A stretch of 13,565 nt of DNA, from contig CAJWTF010000103.1 of assembly GCA_913046825.1 (NCBI GenBank), positions 1 to 13,565 of the forward strand, given 5' to 3'. Under the pieces are notes generated by a model. The model ran no database searches, was not told where the DNA came from, and was given only the letters and a program-made list of their open reading frames with translations. The stretch comes from an uncultured Rickettsiales bacterium. Lineage in GTDB: Bacteria; Pseudomonadota; Alphaproteobacteria; UBA8366. Of the stretch, positions 1-6,493 are shown one piece after another. The position numbers were made by a program, and so were the translations under genes. Each line of letters opens with the position of its first letter. Within the stretch, counting starts at the first letter, position 1.

Positions 1-179
1 AAAATAGCATTCAGAACAGCGTTAAATTGCCAAAGCTGCAGGTGTAGTCTGGTTGGAGAAGATAAACCATTTAAGCAATGGTGTGAATTTATATATTCAT
101 GCCGAGTTTGAAGGTGACTTGGGAAATGTTGGGTTATCAATATGTTTTTGAACGTTGTTTATTTATAAGCCATCACCCA
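1..179. other. AT-rich left flank, no recognised gene
   Basis: This stretch is clearly more AT-rich than the genes to its right. Plus-strand frame 1 is open from the first base to a TGA at 109-111. It would encode 36 residues with several Cys (a CxxC-like NCQSCRCS and a later WCEF), so it could be the tail of a gene that enters from the left. I do not recognise it, and a 36-codon open frame at a contig edge is weak evidence. Nothing else coding is visible. Confidence 0.3.
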
Positions 180-245
180 CCCTCTTCCGCAAGCGGTGAA
201 GGGGCACAGATAACACAGCTTCACGCCCTCCCGCATGCGGGAGGG
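180..245. repeat. REP-like palindrome pair downstream of the SDR gene
   Basis: Two GC-rich inverted repeats lie 22 bases apart. The right one is a perfect 20-bp palindrome, CCCTCCCGCA followed by its reverse complement (226-245). The left one (180-203) is an imperfect stem with arms CCCT..CCGC and GCGG..AGGG around an AA loop. Alphaproteobacterial intergenic repeats often have this CCCTC(T)CCGC-N-GCGGGAGGG form. The pair sits just past the stop of the minus-strand SDR gene, where it could end or protect its transcript. There is no T-tract, so a classical terminator is not shown. Confidence 0.6.
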
Positions 246-261
246 GGTCGCATGAGGGCCG

Positions 262-969
262 CTACCAGTTTTCGTTAAAAGGCCGAAGTTCCACGTTGAA
301 GGACCAGGTGGATTTCGGTTGATGGGCAATGTGGAAGCATTCGCCCGCAATATCCGCTGGTTTGGCAAATTGGTCCGCCGGATAGTCTGGCCCCCGGCGC
401 TCTCGCACCCACCAAATATCAATAGCCGCATCGATGGTGATATAGGCGACGTGAACGCCTTGTGGGCCCAATTCGCGCGCCAGAGCTTCCGCCAGTATGC
501 GTTGGGCTGATTTGCTGGGCGCGAAACCAGTGAAATGGGGTTTGCCACGCCAGGCCCCAGTATTACCGGTCACCAGCAGGGCACATTCGCCCATCTCGAC
601 CATGTCAGGACAAAGCTCCTGGGCTAGTAGAAGTAGCGCCGTCGTGTTAACGCGGAACGTGCTCTCGAACTCCAACGGGTCGATCTTCGTATAATGCTCT
701 CGAACTGCCTTCGCGCCATTGTGTATAGCGACCTTGGGCAGTCCCATCTCCTGCTTGATACGGTCGAGCGTTGCTCGAAGCCCGTCTATATCCGCCATGT
801 CGCAGGGATACGATACTGCATCCGGCACATCACCAGCGATACGTGTCAGGCGCTCTTCCTTGCGCGCGATCATCGCAACACGGTAGCCACCATCCGCAAA
901 CCGCCGCACCAAAGCCTCACCGGTCCCACTGCCGACCCCAGCGACGACGGCGACAGGTTTCTTCGTCAT
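262..969 (-). CDS. Atypical short-chain dehydrogenase/reductase (SDR), catalytic Tyr replaced by Phe
   Basis: A 235-residue SDR-fold protein. The N-terminal Rossmann motif AGVGSGTG is at residues 10-17, followed by a basic ARKEERL stretch (36-42) that would suit NADP(H). The NNAG-like motif is HNGA (83-86). At the YxxxK active site the sequence is FAPSK, with Phe149 where Tyr is expected and Lys153 kept. The Ser position is TGNTG (134-138). Classical SDR proton transfer therefore looks impaired; some SDR subfamilies carry Phe here naturally. I chose the ATG at 969 over the one at 990 because AAAGGA (978-983) lies 8 bases upstream, and this ATG overlaps the previous gene's stop as ATGA, a sign of translational coupling. 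It is the last gene of the minus-strand operon. The substrate is unknown. Confidence 0.85.
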   Translation of the reverse strand: MTKKPVAVVAGVGSGTGEALVRRFADGGYRVAMIARKEERLTRIAGDVPDAVSYPCDMADIDGLRATLDRIKQEMGLPKVAIHNGAKAVREHYTKIDPLEFESTFRVNTTALLLLAQELCPDMVEMGECALLVTGNTGAWRGKPHFTGFAPSKSAQRILAEALARELGPQGVHVAYITIDAAIDIWWVRERRGPDYPADQFAKPADIAGECFHIAHQPKSTWSFNVELRPFNENW

Positions 970-1414
970 CTTGATGTTCCTTTGTGCCACCGAAAATCAC
1001 AATGCGAAGCGCCCTGCATCCGCGTCTGCGTGCGCTCAAAATCCCATTCCGGGCGTATCAACTCCTCCGCCGCGTAATCGACGCCAAAGGTCATTAAGGC
1101 GCCGATTTCCGGCTCACCTACGAAGCGGAAGTATTCGGCGAACTCGCAGCCGGTGAAGTTATAGCCGTATGTCTCTTCCGTATCGCCAATGACCCTGCGA
1201 TCGACCGAAAAGCCGTTGTCGAATTCCTGTTCCACGCGGGGATAAGAATTTTCCTCGAATCCCTTCAACTTGCGATAATCACATAGGCGTTTGCGATCGC
1301 GCGACCGATAAAGGCGTGGGCCTGTTCCTTCCAAATTTCTTTCTCCAACTTGCGGATAATCGGAATGACAACCCGAGACTAAATTTTCACTGCATTAAAA
1401 ATTGAATTCGACAT
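966..1414 (-). pseudogene. Broken L-2-amino-thiazoline-4-carboxylate (ATC) hydrolase-like gene: in-frame TAG plus frameshift
   Basis: Read from the ATG at 1414, the frame gives MSNSIFNAVKI, a TAG at 1381-1379, then SRVVIPIIRKLEKEIWKEQA and FIGRAIANAYV. It dies shortly after. From about base 1280 the adjacent frame continues with DYRKLKGFEENSYP and runs to the TGA at 968-966, ending RTQTRMQGASHCDFRWHKG. Together these read like one protein of about 149 residues. The 449-nt span is one short of a multiple of three, so a single lost base near 1280/1281 explains the shift. The C-terminal ERTQT..GxxxCDFRW pattern recalls the ATC-hydrolase-like family, which in its namesake opens the thiazoline ring during cysteine synthesis. 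That assignment is from memory of the family pattern. The gene sits between two SDR genes, starting 17 bases after the upstream stop. Two separate lesions argue for decay, but sequencing error is possible. Confidence 0.65.
978..983 (-). promoter_or_regulatory. Shine-Dalgarno site deciding the SDR start
   Basis: AAAGGA on the minus strand, 8 bases before the ATG at 969-967. It supports this start over the longer reading from 990, and lies within the 3' end of the broken upstream gene. Confidence 0.6.
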
Positions 1415-1431
1415 GGTTTTGCCCGTTCCTG

Positions 1432-2199
1432 TTAGACGTCGGTCGCTTCGGTCCCGCCGCAGACCCGCAGGATGGAGCCCGTCGTGTAGCTCGATGCGTC
1501 GCTCGCGAAATAGAGCGCGGCCCCGACGATCTCCTCCGGTTGGCCGACGCGTTTCATAGCCAGCTTCTCCCAACGGGCGTTGAACTCAGGTGTGTCGGGC
1601 CAGGCCTTCGCGATATCAGTCGCGAACGGCCCCGGTACGACGCAATTGACCCGAACCTTAGGGCCATATTCGTGCGCCAATGTGCGGGTCAGATGATTGA
1701 GGCCAGCTTTCGCCATGCCGTAAGTACCGGCACGGCGCGATGGGTAGAAGGACGCCGTGCTCGAGACGTTGATAATGCTACCGCCTTTACTCTCAACCAT
1801 GCGAGTTCCAATCTGCGTCGCCAGGCGGAAAGGGCCTTTCAAATTGATGTCGAAGACCTTGTCGTACAGGCTTTCCTCGATCTCCGCGAGGGACGAATAA
1901 AGCGGCGAAAGCCCTGCATTGTTCACCAGAACATCGACGCGACCGAAATACCCATAGACCGCGTCGATCAACGCATCGCATTGATCCCAATATCCAACAT
2001 GCGCGGCCACGGGGAAGGCTCGAACGCCGAACGCCTCAATATCCTCCGCCGTTGCCTCACAGGATTTGAGCTTACGACTGGCAATGGCGACGTCGGCACC
2101 CGCTTCCGCGAAAGCGAGTGCCATTTCCCGGCCTAACCCTCGGCTACCGCCCGTGATGAGCGCGATCTTGCCCGAAAGATCGAATCGATTCTTACTCAT
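1432..2199 (-). CDS. Classical SDR family NAD(P)-dependent oxidoreductase
   Basis: A 255-residue SDR of the FabG/glucose dehydrogenase-like type, at the family's usual length. The cofactor motif TGGSRGLG is at 16-23, NNAG at 93-96, catalytic Ser147 in NVSST, and Tyr160-x3-Lys164 in YGMAK. The PG motif follows at 189-190, and the C-terminal TGSILRVCGG resembles the usual TGxxxxVDGG. All catalytic residues are present, so this is likely an active dehydrogenase or reductase; the substrate cannot be read from sequence. The ATG at 2199 has AAGG 7 bases upstream, overlapping the stop codon of the LLM gene 9 bases away, so the two are co-transcribed and probably coupled. An F420-type LLM, this SDR and a second SDR in one operon suggest successive redox steps on one compound, which is inference. 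Confidence 0.93.
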   Translation of the reverse strand: MSKNRFDLSGKIALITGGSRGLGREMALAFAEAGADVAIASRKLKSCEATAEDIEAFGVRAFPVAAHVGYWDQCDALIDAVYGYFGRVDVLVNNAGLSPLYSSLAEIEESLYDKVFDINLKGPFRLATQIGTRMVESKGGSIINVSSTASFYPSRRAGTYGMAKAGLNHLTRTLAHEYGPKVRVNCVVPGPFATDIAKAWPDTPEFNARWEKLAMKRVGQPEEIVGAALYFASDASSYTTGSILRVCGGTEATDV

Positions 2200-2208
2200 G
2201 CGAATGCC

Positions 2209-3255
2209 TTAGAGAGCGTTTTCAGCGAGCACGCGCAGTGCTTCAACACTGGCGCCACGGGTCACCATTGTATGGACCTGCCCTTTGTTGGCCGCCTTCT
2301 TCCAATCCTGCAGGCGTTCAATGATGCGTTCCTTTGGACCGACCAGCGCGGTCCGGTCAACCAACTCGTCCGGGACCGCGTCAGCAGCCTCTTTGCGGCG
2401 ACCTGCCAGAAAGTGATCCTGAATTTCGACCGCGGCATCGACATAGCCTATACGTTTGGCGAAATCATTGTAGAAGTTCTTATCACGCGCACCCATGCCA
2501 CCAATATAAAATGCGAGATTCTCACGGACCGGCTGCCGCGCGGCGTCCAAATCGTCGTTCATCCGCACCTGACAGAAGGCCAGCACCATGAAATCTGACA
2601 GCGATTTGCCCCCTCCTGCCTTCTTCAGACCAGCATTAATGTCCGGCTCGAAAACTTCGTAGCGGTCCGGGTCCATATAAATCGGAATGAAACCGTCCAC
2701 GATTTCAGCGGCTGCCTTGACCCCGGCAGATGAAATCGCAGCGGAGACGATTTTCATATCCGGATTGCCATGCAAGACACTCTTCAAGGGTTTGCCGAGG
2801 CCCGTCGTCCCTTCGCCGGTCATCGGGATTTGATAGTGAAAACCTTCGTGGCGAAGCGGTTCCTTGCGCGCCAAAATTTTGCGGATAATTTCGACATATT
2901 CACGGAGACGCGTCAGCGGGCGGCCGTACGGCACGCCGTACCAACCTTCTATAACTTGCGGGCCGGACGGCCCGAGGCCGAGAATAAAACGACCGCCCGA
3001 TAAATGATCGAGAGACATTGCCGCCATCGCCACACTGGAAGGTGTGCGGGCCGACATTTGCACAATTCCCGTACCAACTTTGATTTTACTCGTCTGGGCC
3101 AGGACCCAGGCCGCCGGTGTCAGCGCGTCAGAGCCCCAGGCTTCCGCTGTCCAAACGGTATCGTATCCAAGGTTCTCGGCTTCGCGTACATAGTCCATAT
3201 CGACTGTCGCTTTGTTGCCGCCCGTTCCGAGAGTCAGACCGAGTTTCATTGCCAT
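2209..3255 (-). CDS. LLM-class F420-dependent oxidoreductase (Rv3520c-like)
   Basis: A 348-residue luciferase-like TIM-barrel protein. It starts MKLGLTLGTGG, has DxVWTAEAWGSDALTPAA (residues 32-49) and the barrel-strand segment GGRFILGLGPSGPQ (87-100) running into VIEGWYG. The GPQVIEGW signature is typical of the F420-using LLM subfamily best known from actinobacteria (Rv3520c type), so F420 rather than FMN is the expected cofactor. Length fits that subfamily. The ATG at 3255 has GGAAGGA a few bases upstream; a second ATG two codons later is a weaker choice. It is the first gene of the minus-strand operon and is divergent from the F420 biosynthesis operon 175 bases away, consistent with being a consumer of the cofactor. 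The substrate is unknown. Confidence 0.9.
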   Translation of the reverse strand: MAMKLGLTLGTGGNKATVDMDYVREAENLGYDTVWTAEAWGSDALTPAAWVLAQTSKIKVGTGIVQMSARTPSSVAMAAMSLDHLSGGRFILGLGPSGPQVIEGWYGVPYGRPLTRLREYVEIIRKILARKEPLRHEGFHYQIPMTGEGTTGLGKPLKSVLHGNPDMKIVSAAISSAGVKAAAEIVDGFIPIYMDPDRYEVFEPDINAGLKKAGGGKSLSDFMVLAFCQVRMNDDLDAARQPVRENLAFYIGGMGARDKNFYNDFAKRIGYVDAAVEIQDHFLAGRRKEAADAVPDELVDRTALVGPKERIIERLQDWKKAANKGQVHTMVTRGASVEALRVLAENAL

Positions 3256-3430
3256 TTTTCGTTCCTTCCGATGTTCAATATCCGCCTTTTGTGCGAACAG
3301 CCCTTGAGCGCCTTATCGAATTTAGCCTAGATAAGCGGGAAAGCCAGATTACGTAGGTCTTGCGGTACTGGAAATAGGACCAATACTGGCCGCCTCCTAG
3401 CCATGTGACAACCAACAGGAAAAAGAACGA
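3256..3430. promoter_or_regulatory. Divergent control region between LLM operon and F420 operon
   Basis: This 175-bp gap separates two head-to-head operons and must hold both promoters. It has an inverted repeat CTTATC-N12-GATAAG (3312-3317 and 3330-3335), a possible operator. A weak plus-strand sigma-70 candidate overlaps it: TTGAGC (3304-3309), 18 bases, TAGATA (3328-3333). A weak minus-strand candidate is TTGTCA (3411-3406), 17 bases, CAGTAT (3388-3383). The Shine-Dalgarno site of npdG is AGGA at about 3417-3421. If the repeat binds a regulator, it could control both operons together. Promoter boxes are guesses; the divergent arrangement is certain. Confidence 0.4.
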
Positions 3431-4111
3431 ATGACCGACACCTATAAGATCGCCATTGTCGGCGGAACCGGAGATTTGGGATCGGGATTGGCCAAGCGAT
3501 GGGCGCGCGCAGGACATGAGATCGTTATCGGCTCGCGCGATGCCGGACGGGCCGCAGATACTGCCATGAAATTCAACGCCGATGCGGGAACCACTTCGAT
3601 CTCCGGCATGGAGAACAGGGATGCGGCGGCGGCAGGTGAAATCGTCGTTTTGACGGTCCCCTACGAGAATCACGCGCCGACACTCGACGCCATCCGGGAC
3701 AAGGTGCAGGGAAAAATCGTTATAGATGTGACTGTTCCGCTTATGCCGCCGAAGGTGCGAACCGTGCAACTTCCGGAAGGCGGTAGCTGCGCCAAGGCTG
3801 CGCAAGCTCAGTTGGGCGAAGGCGTGCGCGTGGTATCCGCATTCCAAAACGTGGCAGCGGCACACCTTGCCGACCTGGAACACGATATTGATTGCGACGT
3901 GTTGGTCTGCGGCAACGATAAAGACGCTCGCGAGGTCGTCGTGAAACTCGCGGAGGATGCCAGCATGAAAGCCTGGCATGCGGGTGTGATCGCTAATTCC
4001 ACCATCGCCGAAGCTCTAACCTCGGCTCTCATATTCATGAATGGCCACTATAAAATTGGCGGTGCCGGTATACGCATCACCGGGACGCCAGGCTCCGCCT
4101 CTCAGGAATAA
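3431..4111 (+). CDS. npdG: NADPH-dependent F420 reductase (F420:NADP oxidoreductase)
   Basis: A 226-residue protein matching the NpdG/Fno family, which transfers hydride between NADPH and F420 in the cytoplasm. The Rossmann motif is VGGTGDLGSGLA (10-21), followed by IGSRD (33-37), whose Ser-Arg typically binds the NADP 2'-phosphate. Further family hallmarks are LTVPYENH (about 74-81), a GKIVIDVTVPL stretch (about 94-104) and VVSAFQNVAA. Length is normal. The ATG has AGGA about 9 bases upstream. It is the first gene of the F420 operon, and the Shine-Dalgarno site of cofE lies inside its last codons. Its job here is probably to supply reduced F420 to the LLM enzymes, although the reaction is reversible. 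Confidence 0.93.
   Translation: MTDTYKIAIVGGTGDLGSGLAKRWARAGHEIVIGSRDAGRAADTAMKFNADAGTTSISGMENRDAAAAGEIVVLTVPYENHAPTLDAIRDKVQGKIVIDVTVPLMPPKVRTVQLPEGGSCAKAAQAQLGEGVRVVSAFQNVAAAHLADLEHDIDCDVLVCGNDKDAREVVVKLAEDASMKAWHAGVIANSTIAEALTSALIFMNGHYKIGGAGIRITGTPGSASQE
4103..4106 (+). promoter_or_regulatory. Shine-Dalgarno site for cofE TTG start
   Basis: AGGA within the last codons of npdG, 8 bases before the TTG at 4115. It supports the rare TTG as the real cofE start; no in-frame ATG nearby would keep the conserved N-terminus. Confidence 0.6.
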
Positions 4112-4114
4112 AAC

Positions 4115-4882
4115 TTGTCCGACCGACTGACCCTTATTGCCCTCGACGGTATTCCCTTGGTCCAACCGGGGGACGATCTGTCGTCGCTAATCGCCGACGC
4201 GCTCATGCGCATTGGCGAGACGCTGGTCGACGGAGATATTTTGGTGGTCGCGCAGAAGATCGTCTCGAAATCGGAAAACCGTCTCGTCGAAATCGCGACC
4301 ATCACGCCGAGCGCGCGGGCCGAAACATTGGCCAAATCGGTCGATAAGGACCCCCGAGTTGTCGAAGTGATCTTGCGGGAAAGCCGGACTGTCATTCGCG
4401 AGAAGCCAGGCGTGCTGATCGTTGAGAACAATCTGGGCCTGATCATGGCCAATGCGGGTATCGATCATTCGAATGTGGAAAGCGACGGGCCAGACGAAAA
4501 TTTACTACTGTTACCGCTCGACCCGGACGCTAGTGCGGAGGCATTGCGTCGTGACCTAAACACGCGGTTCGGAGCCGAAGTCGGCGTCGTCGTGAACGAT
4601 AGTGTTGGCCGGGCCTGGCGGATTGGCACCATGGGCCTCGCCATCGGTGTCGCGGGTCTTCCGGTGGTCGTCGACCTGCGGGGTGATAAAGATCTGTTCG
4701 GGCGGGAATTACGAGTCAGCGAGGAAGCCGTCGCCGACGAATTGGCCGCCGCCGCATCCCTGTTGCAAGGTCAGGGTGCGGAAGGGAAACCTGTCGTTCT
4801 GATACGCGGTTTCTCAAGCTCCGCCGCCCCTCAACCGGCAACCGCCGCCTTGCGACCCGCCGATATGGATATGTTCCGATGA
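4115..4882 (+). CDS. cofE: Coenzyme F420-0:L-glutamate ligase, single-domain
   Basis: A 255-residue enzyme that adds L-glutamate, with GTP, to F420-0 and may extend a gamma-linked polyglutamate tail. Family blocks in order: GDILVVAQKIVSKSENR (40-56), ANAGIDHSNV (112-121), LLLPLDPDASA (131-141), NDSVGRAWRIGT (161-172, with the metal-binding Asp) and DLRGDKDLFGRELR (187-200), then an Ala-rich helix and EGKPVVLIRG. It is the archaeal-type CofE alone, without the C-terminal nitroreductase-like domain fused in actinobacterial FbiB. The start is TTG at 4115, set by the AGGA 8 bases upstream and by the conserved N-terminus. It starts 3 bases after the npdG stop and overlaps cofD by ATGA. Confidence 0.95.
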   Translation: MSDRLTLIALDGIPLVQPGDDLSSLIADALMRIGETLVDGDILVVAQKIVSKSENRLVEIATITPSARAETLAKSVDKDPRVVEVILRESRTVIREKPGVLIVENNLGLIMANAGIDHSNVESDGPDENLLLLPLDPDASAEALRRDLNTRFGAEVGVVVNDSVGRAWRIGTMGLAIGVAGLPVVVDLRGDKDLFGRELRVSEEAVADELAAAASLLQGQGAEGKPVVLIRGFSSSAAPQPATAALRPADMDMFR

Positions 4883-5823
4883 ACGTCTTGGCTCTATCGG
4901 GCGGTGTCGGTGGCGCCAAACTAGCACTTGGTCTCGCCCATACGCTCGCAGCTGCGGATCTAACTATTGTTGCCAACACTGGCGACGACTTCACCCATCT
5001 CGGCCTGCGGATATGTCCTGATATCGACACCGTGATCTATACGCTCTCCGACCTTGCGGACAAAGAGCGAGGCTGGGGTCGGCAGGACGAAAGCTGGAAC
5101 TTCATGGCGGCTTTCGGCCGCCTTGGCGGTGAGGATTGGTTCAATCTCGGTGACGGAGACCTTGCGATGCATGTCCGCCGCTCCCTGGAAATGGCCGACG
5201 GTAAGAGCCTGACCAAAATCACCAATGACATCGCATCGACTCTCGGCATCGGTCCCACCATCCTGCCGATGAGCGACGATCCCATTGCGACCATTGTCGA
5301 GACACCGGACGGACCCCTTCCCTTTCAGCACTATTTCGTCCGCGACCGGTGCGAACCCGCCGTCACAGGATTTCGCTTCGACAGGATCGAGATCGCCAAG
5401 CCGAACCCACAACTGATGGACGTCTTAGTTGGCGGAACGCTCGACGCCGTTATCATCACTCCGTCAAATCCGTTTGTGAGCATTGACCCGATCCTCTCGG
5501 TGCCGGGAGTACGAGACGCCTTACAGGTGCTCACCGCACCCATCATCGCGGTCTCCCCCATCGTTGGCGGCCAAGCCATAAAGGGACCAGCGGCAAAAAT
5601 GATGACCGAACTCGGCCTGCCGTCGAGCGCCATAGAAGTCGCGAAGTATTACCAGGGATTGATCGACGGGTTTGTGATCGATGAGACCGATGCCGCTCAA
5701 GCGGCGGCTATTTCCGCCCTCGGCATAAAAGTAAAGGTCGCGCAAACCGTCATGCGCGACCTGGATGACCGCAAGCTGCTGGCAACGGCGTGCTGCGACT
5801 TCGCGGCGATTCTCGAGCCATGA
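4879..5823 (+). CDS. cofD: 2-phospho-L-lactate (phospho-acid) transferase making F420-0
   Basis: A 314-residue CofD/FbiA enzyme that moves the phospho-acid group from the GDP-linked product of CofC to FO, giving F420-0 or an analogue. Visible blocks: LSGGVGGAKLALGL (6-19), NTGDDFTHLGLRICPDIDTV (33-52), WFNLGDGDLAMH (87-98), LPMSDDP, PFQHYFVRDR, ITPSNPFVSIDPIL and VSPIVGGQAIKGPAAKMM, all typical of the family. In the LGDxDLA block Gly93 sits where I recall Arg or Lys being usual, a minor oddity. Length is normal. The ATG shares bases with the cofE TGA (ATGA), and its own stop overlaps the cofC start the same way, so translation of cofE-cofD-cofC is very probably coupled. Confidence 0.95.
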   Translation: MNVLALSGGVGGAKLALGLAHTLAAADLTIVANTGDDFTHLGLRICPDIDTVIYTLSDLADKERGWGRQDESWNFMAAFGRLGGEDWFNLGDGDLAMHVRRSLEMADGKSLTKITNDIASTLGIGPTILPMSDDPIATIVETPDGPLPFQHYFVRDRCEPAVTGFRFDRIEIAKPNPQLMDVLVGGTLDAVIITPSNPFVSIDPILSVPGVRDALQVLTAPIIAVSPIVGGQAIKGPAAKMMTELGLPSSAIEVAKYYQGLIDGFVIDETDAAQAAAISALGIKVKVAQTVMRDLDDRKLLATACCDFAAILEP

Positions 5824-6467
5824 CCGTCGCCTTTGTCCCTATGAAGGATTTGGCCGACGCCAAGCAAAGGCTATCCACGATGCTCTCCGATGAAGAGCGA
5901 ATGGGTCTAGTAATTGCAATGCTGCGGGATGTATTGGCGGCTCTAGATGCAACCACGCATATTGAGCACGTTAGCATCATAGCGCAGGACCGGGCTTATC
6001 TTGATTTCGGCGTCGATGTCATCGAGGAGGCCAACAACACCGGCTACAACGAGGCCGTCGCCTTCGCGCTCACGCGACCCGAGCTTGTCGATTTCGACTC
6101 TCTGCTTATTCTGCCGGGTGACGTCCCGCTGACATCCGCCAGCGAGATCAACGCGCTTGCGACACAAACCACAGAGCCGACGGTACGCCTTGCGGCGGCG
6201 CGCGACGGCGACGGCACCAACGGCCTGATGATCGCACCGCCACGGCTTATGGATACCGCCTTCGGTATCGGCAGTTTCGGGCGCCATAAATCCATCGCCG
6301 AGGCGTTAGGCGCCACGGTGGAGATCGTGACCGGTTCTGGCATCTCATTCGACATCGATACCCCGGATGATCTCATCGCGTTTTGCGCCGTTGACGGGAC
6401 GAGTGAAACCCACACATTCCTTGACTTGAGCGGGATCCGCGGGCGACTGTTGGCGGAGAATGTATAG
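5820..6467 (+). CDS. cofC: Phospho-acid guanylyltransferase of F420 synthesis
   Basis: A 215-residue nucleotidyltransferase of the CofC/FbiD family. It couples GTP to 2-phospho-L-lactate, phosphoenolpyruvate or 3-phosphoglycerate, depending on lineage, to give the unstable substrate of CofD. Blocks: VPMKDLADAKQRL (6-18, nucleotide binding), TGYNEAV (74-80), LPGDVPL (98-104, metal site), RDGDGTNGL (128-136), FGIGSFGRH (148-156) and FDIDTPDDL (177-185). The TGYN motif has Tyr where GLN is more usual. I start at the ATG at 5820, which overlaps the cofD stop as ATGA and matches the family N-terminus; an upstream in-frame ATG at 5790 would add ten unconserved residues. The substrate cannot be decided by eye. 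Confidence 0.93.
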   Translation: MTVAFVPMKDLADAKQRLSTMLSDEERMGLVIAMLRDVLAALDATTHIEHVSIIAQDRAYLDFGVDVIEEANNTGYNEAVAFALTRPELVDFDSLLILPGDVPLTSASEINALATQTTEPTVRLAAARDGDGTNGLMIAPPRLMDTAFGIGSFGRHKSIAEALGATVEIVTGSGISFDIDTPDDLIAFCAVDGTSETHTFLDLSGIRGRLLAENV

Positions 6468-6493
6468 GCGAGCCACAGGCAGCGAAGAGTAGC

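Noticed and set aside
226..245. The 20-bp REP palindrome as a rho-independent terminator
   Set aside because: A strong stem is present, but neither strand has a T-tract next to it, so it is recorded as a repeat only.
1402..2136. A 244-residue plus-strand frame opposite the classical SDR gene
   Set aside because: It is antisense to a gene with all SDR motifs and shows no recognisable domain; a typical GC-rich shadow frame.
3275..3979. A 234-residue minus-strand frame opposite npdG
   Set aside because: It is antisense to a clear npdG and would fill the divergent promoter region; no domain signal.
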